Positions 24,490 to 35,699 of a DNA stretch of 60,000 nt are shown here, one piece after another (within the stretch, counting starts at the first letter, position 1; every line of letters starts with the position of its first letter). Where the stretch lies: assembly GCA_012295275.1 (NCBI GenBank), contig CM022671.1:23796822-23856821 (forward strand). The letters are read 5' to 3'. The notes under the pieces were generated by a model that worked only from the letters and a program-made list of their open reading frames with translations, was not told the origin of the DNA and did not search any database. Source of the stretch: Chrysomallon squamiferum. Its lineage: Eukaryota > Mollusca > Gastropoda > Neomphalida > Peltospiridae. Position numbers and translations under genes: made by a program.

Positions 24490-25020
24490 AGCCGATAAAG
24501 AGAACATCCAACTGCTGCATGCATGCACATTGCGTTTTAAACTCCCACCGTAACAAAGCAGGTAGAGCCTTTCTGCGAGTCGACAACACATAATCATAAT
24601 ATAATCCGTTCGAGCTGTTGTGTGAATAGAGCCAGCCTAGATCTACAACGCTGATCACAGAAACGCACAGTGGTCCACGAAGAACACAACGTACACCAAC
24701 CTACAATACACACACACCTCCAATACCCATCCCAGCACCAGTGAATTACTCGCTGGCTGGCCGCAAACACACTCCCCCTAACAGCGGCAGACAGACACAG
24801 CAGCCTCTGGTGGTGAAATCCAGTCAGACAAGTTTTTGTTTGATGGGAGACGAGCATTCTCTCATTGTGCAGTGATACTGAGAGAACGAACAGCAGCATG
24901 GTACCAGTCCATGCTTCACACTGACTCAAAAGGCAAAAAAAGGTGTATTGAATACACAAAGACATTTGTTGCCCCCCAGGGGATTAATGTAGTTCTGGAA
25001 ACTGTTTTCATTAAGTAAGT
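24490..25020. other. G+C-rich island, possible promoter / first exon
   Basis: About 500 bp with far higher G+C than the flanks and long open frames on both strands. The minus strand is open for ~120 codons (24,594-24,965), with an internal ATG giving a hydrophobic start MLLFVLSVSLHN. The plus strand is open from 24,782 for ~79 codons and runs into an ATTAA|GTAAGTG donor at 25,016. Which strand is used, if any, cannot be decided here. It is well placed as the 5' end of the minus-strand gene whose last exon is at 23826-23975, or as a first exon running right. Confidence 0.35.
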
Positions 25021-27000
25021 GTGAGAGATAGAGATAAAAAATAAAAATAAAAAAATAAAAAAATACAACATCCTACTGTTAATATTTACATTGTCATGCA
25101 CTCTAGCATGAATGAATATTTTATGTAAATTTTTCATTATATATTGAGATGATTGGTAATGACACTAAGGAACAGCAACAATTGTAATGAGAACACCACC
25201 AATAACAGCAATGAGAGCAAGAAGGATTTTAAAATGATAATAGTTTTTCATACTACAGAGTACTCAGTTAAAAAATGTATTTAAAAAATAATAATATAAA
25301 AAAAAAGGAATAAAAAAAAGATTAAAATTTAAACAAATTATTGACAGTTTTGGACCAAATGGTGACTGGAATGTACTGTTTAATAGATATTCATCTAATA
25401 CATCAGATTCCAGTTTAATGAGTCTAGCACTGTAATGTGTTAATGTATTATAAAATGGATTTTTAAATGGCTGACTCATCACTGCACAGGAACTTTAAAT
25501 CTTTCCGGGGTTTTTTCTTTCTTTAACAGTCATTTTTTTTAAATCATTATTAATCATTTCCTGAGTCCTTCAAACCATGCCACTGATAACATAATAATCT
25601 TAAAGAAATCATCATAAAAACTAAAAATAAATAAAATAAAAATTAGCAGCTGTTCTATGTGCTGTGATATCAAGTGCAGTTTATATCATTTACTTCTCTT
25701 TTTTTTTTACAGATGATTAAAGATATGCATATTTAAACTCATACATACATATACATATGTTCGTTCATGCACAGAATTATGCATGATGTTTTCCAGTTTT
25801 GTTCAAGGATTCATTTCTAGATTTAAAACCTAACTTGTTTAATTTTTAATACATCATTATCATAACATAATGAAGACATGTTATGTATATCAGTATCAGT
25901 TGATTCTTTTGAGTCTGTACTGTCTAAATGGTAACAGTTAGCAGCTCAGTATACCTCTCTGCAGTACTCACAGCATTTGTCTGAGAATTTCATAGGTCAA
26001 AGGATTACTTCTCTGTGCCCACAATGGAATATTTTTCCTGTCCATGGAAAGGTGTAAATAAATTATTCGTTGCTGCTAGATTTTATACAAACCCATTGTA
26101 ATGGTAACATATTTTTTCTCGTGATAAATCACCAAGACACTTCATTCAAAAAGTTAAATTTAAAACATTTTCCCCACAAATAATTTCTTGTATTTTGTAG
26201 TAAAATTTACTAATTTTATATTATAATTTTTGTTCAGTATTATTTAAACAGCTCGTTACGTTTTATTTAAAGTATATGAAAATGTAATTCTCCTGAATAT
26301 AAATGGCAGACACTGTGATGAATGTCTAAGATAAATGATAGATGGAAATCTAAAATGAAAGCTTTAGATTGGAAAGCCAATTAAATGCCTGGCTGCTAGT
26401 CTGCTATGGTTTCTTTCTTTCTGAGTTATCTTGTAGAAATCAATAACGTATTACAAAACAAGGTCACCTCACAAAAACAAATTTGAAAACGGTATAAAAG
26501 ATAATAAAACTTGTTTTCTAAAAATGAAAAAGAGGTCAGACTGAACATCAACAACAAACTGAAAATGGAAGACAAACGTAAAAAACATATATAATATTTT
26601 GTTATTATAATTTTAAAAATTTTAGATTTTAAAAAAAAATAGCAATAATGATAATATTCCACATAAGCATTATATAATTAATAAATATAAGTAAAATTAA
26701 ATTTAAAAAAAATAATAATAATGATAAAAAAAAGGAGTATATACCCTTTCAGAAACTTCAGTTACATAAAGAATATTTTTTACACCAACACTTCTTATAT
26801 AAAACACACATGTATATTTTTGACAGATTTTTCTTAACAAACACACCTGTAACTCTGAGCATTCTTATCTAAGAAAGATCTACAAAGCTTAATGATAGAG
26901 CCTCAGTGTGCTGTAACTGAATTACCTTACAGATGACCTTAAAGAACCAAGCATCCTCTGAGATGAAGGTATTTAGTAAGATAAACCTGACACTTGTGGA
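25021..27000. other. AT-rich non-coding DNA
   Basis: Mostly AT-rich with short A-runs. Stops in all frames; no repeats beyond 20 bp noticed. Confidence 0.5.
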
Positions 27001-27096
27001 TTGTAGTCCTGATAAGCAAAACAAAACTGATCAACAAGAAATTGAGAGAGAAAGAGAGAAAGAGATAGACAGAGAGGGATGAGAGAGGGAGATAAA

Positions 27097-27174
27097 CAGG
27101 GTGGCCCAGATGTAACCGAACCTGAAAGCTCAATCGATTGAGCTTTTGGGTTCAGTTACACCTGGGCCACCCTG
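27097..27174. mobile_element. 78-bp near-perfect palindrome, foldback/MITE-like
   Basis: Two 39-nt arms meet at ATC|GAT with no spacer and no indels, and 35 of 39 positions pair. The four differences are all transitions. Each end starts CAGGGTGGCCCAG, which resembles the ends of Tc1/mariner-type elements. The right end abuts TATATA and the left end abuts ATAAA. With no internal sequence, it is either a minimal MITE or a pair of terminal repeats after internal loss. Next to it is a long GA microsatellite. Confidence 0.6.
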
Positions 27175-27340
<166 letters not shown>

Positions 27341-28460
27341 AATTCAATGTCATTATTTAAAAAATCAGAAAGATCAGTTTTAGAAATAAAACTAATGTCA
27401 TATATTTTAATCCAGAAATATTACAGAAACTTTATGAAGTTATTCTGGTCAGTTTCATGTTTTCATTCATTTATTAATTATTCTGAGTTGTTTTGTTATT
27501 CCAAACAAATTCTGTCAGTTTATATATTGCTTCATCTGGTTTTTATAACAGAGTGATGAAACACATTAACCCAAAAGAGTTACAGAATATATGAATTCAT
27601 ATGGGTTTTTTTCATTTATCTACTGAACAGCAATGGTGTCGATTCCTTAACATTTACTAGGTAAATAATTTTATTTAACTTAAAACGTATCTTTTTTCTT
27701 TTTTTAATTTTCCCTTTAAATTTTTGAATTTTATTATTTCAAGGCCTGCAAAAATATTAAAGTCATTCATAATAAAACCTAATTATCATTATTATGAGAT
27801 CCTTTCAAGCATTAAATGCAGACATAAAATAATGTTTAATGACTAGATATAATCACAGCTCGTCTTGAAAGGTAAAACTTCTATCTCAGATCTCATAATA
27901 CAAATTCTCTCCCCGAGTTTCAGATTTAGGTTAATTAGAAATGTACAGACAGGTTCTCTGATGAAATTTGGTCTTCTTTTAACAAACTCTTTTAACTATG
28001 AAGCATCAGGCCATACACTCCTTGAACAAATATTTACAATCTATGGTTCGTGTAAAGAATGTTTGCCAATGTTATGGCTTATCTCCTGCATTAGTACGTA
28101 ACAAGTGTGAATTATCAAGGAATTTTACTTTTATCAAGAGTGATCTTTTGTCCTGGTACCCACGTTAACAGTTTAAGAATTTCCACTTTAATCAATGTGT
28201 TGTAACAGAGGTATTTAATTTATGGAGATTAGGTTTTTGTTTTATCTTTAGGTAATTCTGGTATAAATTATTACGTCCTTAAGGTAAATTTAAAAAACTA
28301 AAAATAAAAAAAATAAAATCATCTTGTCTAAATTATAGCCCCTAAACTGCTAAAGAAAAGCTGTTTTAATCTTTGGTAACAGATTAGTTAAATAATTAAG
28401 ATTTCAGTATACAAAATAGTAAATTAATCTGAATAACAAAAATAGGTTTAATTTCAGCAA
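27341..28460. other. AT-rich non-coding DNA
   Basis: Two short plus-strand open stretches (27,305-27,556; 27,865-28,101) have AT-driven composition and no splice support. No gene claimed. Confidence 0.45.
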
Positions 28461-28463
28461 AAT

Positions 28464-28532
28464 TACTATTATTATTATTAGTAGTAGTAGTAGTAGTAGT
28501 AATAGCAGTAGTAGTAGTAGTAGTAGTAGTAG
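28464..28532. repeat. (ATT)n-(GTA)n trinucleotide array
   Basis: ATT units pass into about 18 GTA/GCA units. Confidence 0.9.
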
Positions 28533-28544
28533 AGGTATAAGACA

Positions 28545-28735
28545 ATTTTAAAGAGGAACAGTGATGAATGATTAACTGAAATGGATATATAAAATATGGT
28601 CAAGGGCTTCACATCATTTGAAATATAAATTTTATCATTATTATTGTTGTTATTATTATTATTATTATTATAAGCAAATTTGAAAAACTGGAACAATGAT
28701 CAATGATTAACCGAAATGGTTACATAAAATATGTT
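28545..28735. repeat. Tandem duplication (~132-bp period)
   Basis: AAGAGGAACAGTGATGAATGATTAACTGAAATGG (28,551 on) recurs as AAACTGGAACAATGATCAATGATTAACCGAAATGG (28,684 on), each followed by ATAAAATATG. Both copies are preceded by a trinucleotide array (GTA or ATT), so the duplicated unit includes the array. Confidence 0.75.
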
Positions 28736-28849
28736 TAATAATATCGCACACTCTGAATGTAAGCTCTCCAAAAATTTGTATTATAACAAAGCTACTGCAT
28801 TTAGCATCTCAAGGTTTTTCAACTGTTAGATACATCAGCCTGCAGTTAG

Positions 28850-28950
28850 TGAGTGACTCATGGTTTGTGGTCAAGTGTCCAGCTCAGACCATCGGGTCTT
28901 TGGGTCACCATGTATCTCTGTCTGGGTCAGTTAACCTCAGTGACATTAAT
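28850..28950 (+). mobile_element. Possible decayed tRNA-derived SINE head
   Basis: The segment has a tRNA-like flow: TGGTTTGTGGTCAAGTG in the place of an A box, CAGCTCAGACC as an anticodon-arm-like part, then TTTGGGTCACCATG in the place of a B box about 40 bp on, followed by CTGGGTCAGTTAACCTC. The B box matches GGTTCGANTCC poorly. It stands out from AT-rich flanks. Low confidence. Confidence 0.3.
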
Positions 28951-29194
28951 TAGAGATAAATAATTCATTAAAATGTTTTATAAATCTTATCTAATTATTT
29001 ATAAGAAAGGAGATTTGATAAAATATGCCCACTTTATATAATCACTTTATTTCACGTGTTTTTTTTCCTTTTTTTTTAAGAAATTTTTTGTAGAATGTTT
29101 TAGATGTGTTTGTTTTGTGTTTTTCTGAGGTTTTTAAAATTTATTTTGGAACAATGTTTATTTTTCTGATTTAAATCTTTTTAAATTTTATTAT

Positions 29195-29197
29195 TAA

Positions 29198-29231
<34 letters not shown>

Positions 29232-29232
29232 T
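29195..29232. repeat. (ATT)n array
   Basis: About eleven ATT units. The flanking 28,960-30,030 is AT-rich with no gene seen. Confidence 0.9.
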
Positions 29233-30029
29233 TCTTTTTTAAAAATCTATTTTTGTACAGTATTCATGCTTTCCTAAAGAGAACATTTCTTGGAAAACTC
29301 ACATACCTGTATTAATGCCAACTATTTAAATGGCAGAATTAAAAGGCACATGTTTTTTATATAAATGTGAAATGTAAATAAGGATGTTCAAAAACCAATG
29401 TTTTGACAAGACAATCGCCTACATACTTTCTTAAATATAAACCTCATGTTAGACAAATTATCAAACCAGACAATGCAGATTCCTTACAGATGAACATCAT
29501 CTGTACACGAAAATTCTATATTAAAGGTTTACACACTGGTTTACACAATGTTCTACATACACAGAGTATGTCATGAAGCTCACAGTTCTGTAGATGTGAC
29601 ATATACATGTTATTACATCTCTGACAAATGCAAGGAACATTGCATTATCTGATATTTACACAGGCAAAAGTTTATGTACACACTCAACTAACAATTCTCA
29701 GCATAATGGTGTGGCAAAAGAAAAAATTTTGCAATCTGTAAAAAGAATGGAATAAAACAGTATTTTAGTATTTAAGGTTATCTTTTGTGTTGCATTTGAG
29801 AATAAAAATATATTATTTGTAAAAAAAAAAAAAAAAAATCTTTCACTTTATTTCATCATTTGATGAATTATAAGAATGTAAAATTGTCACCTTTAAATAT
29901 CTGTTCTGTTTTTTCTTTATTTTCATTTAAAAATGTGAACACAAACACCTTGAATACATGTATCTAAATATTGTAATACTAATAGTTAAGTAATTCTGTC
30001 TTACTCAATTTTCTATTAATTCTATTTTT

Positions 30030-30052
30030 ATTGATTTATTTATTTATTGATT

Positions 30053-30120
<68 letters not shown>

Positions 30121-30121
30121 T
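30030..30121. repeat. (TTTA)n / (ATT)n array
   Basis: ATTT/TTGATTTA units pass into two blocks of ATT triplets. Confidence 0.9.
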
Positions 30122-30510
30122 TCTTCAAAAAAAGATTTAAAATTGACAAATTGTATTTCTTTTTTGATCTATACAACACTGATAAAACAGGATGCTAGTT
30201 ACAGTTACTTCTTGTGAACGTAGGAATGAATGTTTTGGGTTATCTCAGTACAAAATTTCTTTGACTATTAAGTGTTATGAAGAGTTACAATATGAACACA
30301 TTATTAACTCTGTTTAAACATAGTATGTTCTTCTTGAGGAAGTTACAATGAAAGTGAGCTAAATTAATGATGTTTTGCAGCGTCTTCTCTTTAATTCGAT
30401 TAAAACAACTTGCATCATTTGCAGAGAGACCAAAATGTAATTAAGATTTCATTTCCTGTATTTTCCAGTCCAATGAAAAAGAGTTCTAAACTGTTAATAT
30501 TATAATAAAC

Positions 30511-30642
<132 letters not shown>

Positions 30643-33600
30643 GTTATTATAATGGCATTTTTTTGTAGGAGAGGTCAAGAATGGCCAATCAATCTGTATA
30701 AATAAAGGAATTATGAGTCTGGCACTGGACTGGGAAAACAAGAACATGTCCAGATCATCATGTGGTGTTTACTTTTGCACTCACCATGCAAGCACTGACT
30801 GATGGAGACATGTGTCTGACAGATACAGACAACTGTTGAAAGAAATTATAATCCTCTCAACCAGTTTTTATTAAAATAAATTTTTGGTTCAAGGTCTTGT
30901 TCTTGTTTCCCTAATGCTTTTATTGTAAAAAACTGTGTTCCCTGTTATAATTTTGATTATCATATATTTTGTGTTTTATTTACTTCTGTTCATTTTTTTT
31001 TTCATATCATCATCTTTATCATCATCATTGTCACTGACATTATGTCATGATTATAGAAACAAAATTTTGTTACTTCTTTTTAAACTTTTTTTTTTACTTC
31101 ATTTTATGTTTCTATCTTGACCCATTTTATCTGGATTTCATCTATAACAAAATGCATGTACAGAATGACGTCATTTAAATAATCACAAAACAGATGTAGA
31201 GTTCAGAAACAAAACAACAATCTTCAGAAGGAACGTAACATATACTTCAGAGAAAATAAACACAACACTGTCACCAAGAGAATTACAGGAGATAAAATTT
31301 CTTAAAAGAAAATGCTAAATTAAGCCGGTTTAAGCAGCACAATGAGGTATTATATCAGAAAGATCAAAGGTCTTAAAACTGAGCAGTAGATTAACTTGTG
31401 TAACTGTTGCACGTCGGTGTATCTGTGATTAACCCTTGTGAGCCAGTACAAAGACAGCGCATTGTTGTTTGTTGTAATGATCCACCTGAGAACAAAGAGA
31501 ACCTAGTTAAATCTGTTGTGTCTTGAAATTAATAACATGGCTTATTAAAGATGATGGTAGTCAATGTGATGTATGATTTTTCAGTGTTAATTGGGGAACT
31601 TCTGAAGAAGAAAACAAATTATAACAAATAATGATAAATAAAAGTTAAAAATAAACTGATAAAACGGTGTGAAAAATGTTCTGAATTCAGTGAAGATAAA
31701 CGTATCAGTTTCACTTCCTCTGTGACTTTGAATTAACCTTTTCTGTGTCAAAAATTTTAAATATTTTTTCTAAATATCAGTACTTTCCTTTACTAATACC
31801 AAAGTTCTTGAATGAGTTTTTTTTGTTAATGAATACATGATAATAAAAACCTTTTGTGCATTTTGCTGTTACCAGAATTAAAGTAAATTTTGAAACTATT
31901 TTTATTTTATTTTATTAAATGACAATGATATACTTATTTTTAAATAAGGCAATGTTTTAATTATTCACCAAATATATTTTATTTTAAACAAACATCTTTG
32001 TCTGGATGATCAATGAAAACAGGTCAGGCAGATTAATAATTCAAACTCATGTAAAGTATTTAATTAATCACTGTAAGTACAAAAAAAGGATTACCATCAG
32101 TTTATAATTTAAATATGCTTATATACATATATCGTAGTATCATAAGCAACAGATAGAAAAAAAATAGACAATGAATGGTGTAAAGCATGTAAAACAAAAT
32201 GTGTTGTGTGTCTGAATGTGTCTCATCTCCAAACTTCTTTTTCTTTCTTATTTCTTATTGTTAATAGATTATTATTCTGAACTATTACAGATAATGTAAA
32301 TTAAGCATCAATTTTAAATTATTAAATATGGCTAAAAATATTAGATATTAGATATAGGCTACATATTAAATGTTATATTATATATATAAGTACATTGCAG
32401 GCCTGTTAAAAAGTTACTCCTCTGATGTGTGTGGTGTGTGAAAAAGTTCACACCTAGACCAGTGTTGATGTAACACCTGATACTCTGTACAGGAGATAAT
32501 CACTGTAATCTACTCTGTACAAATATTATTTCTAATACACATTCAGAATGGATAGCAGGTCTGTCTGTAAACTGGAGCAAAGGTAAAATAAACAATGATC
32601 TTTCATCTACGTTTGTGTTCTCTTTTCCACTTGTAACATGATTTGAATGACCCTCAGAAACACATACAGTAAATATTAAACAGAAAATATGAATGAGAAT
32701 ATTAGTATATATATGTACAAACATATATACATCTATATATTCATATAAATATATACATATTTTACACACACACACACACACACACAAACTCATATAATAT
32801 ACACGTACATGATCAAATACAAAGAGACTTTCTCACTGAACATTATTTGGTCAAAAGTAAAAAGTTTTATAACATTCCACATAAATATCACTGCAAGCTG
32901 TGAAGAAAAGTGTAACACATTTTTTAACACTGAAAATTCAAATTTGTTTTCATAATGCTTATGATATATGAAGTAAAATTACCTTCTTTTTAGGCTGTGA
33001 ATTTGTAGCATTACTTCCTTTAAACATCTGTGGAACGTGGGATCCTGACTTAAAAGCTTGCATTTTTGTGTTGAACATTGGTAATCCAGTTCTTGATAGA
33101 AAACTTTGTCAACAATGACTCTTCAACAAGAAATCACTCACAATCAGTTTTCAAATTTGCGGGGACAGCTCAACAACCCCCAGATTCAATGATTTTTTTT
33201 GTTTTGTTTTGTTTAAGGAACAGGAAATGCAGGGCAGGTTAAAGGTAGAAAAGAACCTCTCCCAGGCTGGAGCTGTTTTGAATTTATTACCAGGTGCTAA
33301 ACTTAAATCCATTATATTCCAACAATCCAACGTACAAGTGTTAGATTTTTTTTTTTTTTTTTTTTACATTTCATCCTTTAACCCCAACCTTGTATACACT
33401 GAATTAACTTATTGGCCAGGTGCAGAAACCACCTTTTTGTTTTCAGACTGGGTGTAGGATTCCAGTAACTTGAACATGGATTGTGATATACTTACATTAA
33501 CATTACAATGTTTACACAGTGAAGATATAAAGTGAGTGTGTTGAAACCAGTTCAAATAATATTGTTTTTCTTTTTCTTCTTCGCTTTGTTGTGGGGTTTT

Positions 33601-33930
33601 TTAGGTGTTTTTTTTCTGATTATTACATCTGCTGTTAATACCACCACCTGTATGCTGATTTTATAGAAAAATACTTCACTCTTTGGAAAAGTTGTTTTTA
33701 TGGTAAAGTTGTGAAGTAAGTTGAGTCTTCTTACTAAATGAATCATAGAAGTATTTGCATTATTTGTTGTTGTTGTTGTTGTTTTTCTTCATTATAATTA
33801 AAGCACTGATAACATATCTGAGATACATTCAGGAATATATTTTGACATTTTAACATGCATTAGATCTGAACATGAACCAAGTCCCTTTAAATTAATAGAA
33901 TTACTTTTGTTGATTTTAATATTAGAAGAT
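30643..33930. other. AT-rich non-coding DNA
   Basis: Patches near 31,400-31,500 and 33,000-33,480 are less AT-rich. The latter contains KEQEMQGRLKVEKNLSQAG in a plus frame but no convincing splice sites. AC/AT simple repeats lie at 32,700-32,786. No gene claimed. Confidence 0.4.
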
Positions 33931-33939
33931 ATAACATAC

Positions 33940-33943
<4 letters not shown>

Positions 33944-33979
<36 letters not shown>
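33944..33979. repeat. (GT)n microsatellite
   Basis: About 18 GT units. Confidence 0.95.
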
Positions 33980-33981
<2 letters not shown>

Positions 33982-34368
33982 CATTTTATTTTAAAATGTT
34001 AATATAATAAAAAGAAGTCTTTGTTATTACTTAAAATTATGTGCTCAATTTGATTAAATAAAGCAGTCAGTTAATATGTACTGTTTACAAATCTGAACAG
34101 CACTGGATGTCAATTTTATATACAAATTACATATTAATAAATTTGGAAAAAAAAGCCAATATAGAGATAAATAAAAACTTTTTTTACATATTTAGTTTTT
34201 TAAACCTTTCATGAATTCACCTTTATCTGTTAAAAATCAATTTACTTTATACAAATAAAAACTGCTCACAATATAGTTTTATTTTATTAATTTGTTTTAT
34301 TTCTTTTTTTTTTTTTTTGTAATCCAAGCTTGGTAGGCTTTGAATGTCAAAATTACCCTATATTTAAA

Positions 34369-34734
34369 ATGGTGAGCACTAAAACCATGGCTCTGTGCAA
34401 GTCTAAAAGAAAAATACATTTGTGTGTGTATAAACATACAGGCCACTGGATTTTCATTAAACTGGCCAAACTCTTATCTGCCAGGTGTGTTGAGGTAAAT
34501 GTGATATATGGTTATTATACAAACGAGCTTTCCCCCATCTCTGTAACATTAAAGTACAGTAAACATTTCTTAAAATTGCTAATGCCACAGGTAATTTCCC
34601 CACCACCGAATTTAAAAAGTAACCATCTTTATGTAATTAAATTTGTGAGGAAGGAAGTAAAAGATAAAGTAAAAATTTTATTTGAAGAAAAAGAGTTGTA
34701 CTGTTATACCATTTCCTCAGTAAATTCTGGATAG
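34369..34734 (+). CDS. Unidentified 121-codon ORF
   Basis: ATG at 34,369 opens 121 codons to TAG, and the frame is open for a further 13 codons upstream. No simple repeat contributes, which is rare in this AT-rich window. Composition is lysine-, leucine- and valine-rich with scattered Cys and aromatic residues. The middle holds KLLMPQVISPPPNLK and the end EEKELYCYTISSVNSG. No signal peptide, membrane segment or known motif stands out. No splice sites are needed, so it could be a single-exon gene, part of a decayed retrocopy or transposon, or chance. Confidence 0.25.
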   Translation: MVSTKTMALCKSKRKIHLCVYKHTGHWIFIKLAKLLSARCVEVNVIYGYYTNELSPISVTLKYSKHFLKLLMPQVISPPPNLKSNHLYVIKFVRKEVKDKVKILFEEKELYCYTISSVNSG

Positions 34735-34766
34735 GGAATTAGTTGTGTCTAATATAATTACAATAT

Positions 34767-34920
34767 GATGATGATATAATAATAATAATGATGCCTCTTA
34801 GTCTTATTATTATTACTATTATTGTTGTTATTATTGTTGTTGTTGTTGTTACTATTGTTACCACTGCTACTATTAATATTACTTTTACTACAACTACTAC
34901 TACTATTACTGATGACAGTG
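34767..34920. repeat. Degenerate (ATT/GTT/ACT)n trinucleotide tract
   Basis: ATAATAATG, then TATTATTATTACTATT, GTTGTTGTTG and ACTACTACTACT blocks in the same triplet phase. Poly-Leu, poly-Thr and poly-Asn frames here are artefacts. Confidence 0.85.
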
Positions 34921-35548
34921 ATTCTGGAATTTCTTATAAACAAAACTTTTCAACAAACACATCCTCTGGCATTTCAGTACATATATACCTATAACTTTAC
35001 TACAAAAACAAGATATACATGTGTTGTGATATAAATGAACCATGCAGACCAGACAGATGAAAATTATTCATTTAGCAGGTAATACATTCTCCACCAGACC
35101 TCCATTCATCATGTCCAGAGCAATTACCTTCCAAAAAGAAATCCAATTACTTTTTACATGTAAATATATTATATGAGTATTTTTTATAAATTTATTTTAA
35201 AAATCTTCTGAAGTCTCATTAGCTAAAAAAAAAAAAAAAATATGCTCTGTGTTTTAACACTAGGTAGTGTATGCTTTATGGCTATTTTTCATGATCTTTG
35301 TAAACTGTTTTCAGTGACGGATATACAAATACCAGTTCAGCATTTGTGAAGAATAAAAGTAAAGAGAAAGACAACTTCTGTGAGTAAAAAGTATAATGTA
35401 ATTGAATGTTGTTATTGCTGTTGTTTTGTTGTTTGTATTTTGTTTGTTGCTTTTTGTTGTTATTTATTTATTATTATTTCATTTTATATTTTATTATTAT
35501 TTTTATTTTTTTTTTTATTTTTTATTACTTTAATACAATTATTATTTA

Positions 35549-35660
35549 TTTTATTTTATTTTATTTTATTTTATTTTATTTTATTTTATTTTATTTTATT
35601 TTATTTTATTTTACTTTACTTTTTACTTTACTTTACTTTACTTTACTTTATTTTATCTAC
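35549..35660. repeat. (TTTTA)n to (TTTAC)n pentanucleotide array
   Basis: About thirteen TTTTA units switch to six or seven CTTTA units, then back to TTTTA for a unit or two before ATT repeats. Confidence 0.9.
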
Positions 35661-35699
35661 TTATTTTATTATTATTATTATTTATAATTTAAAAAAATC

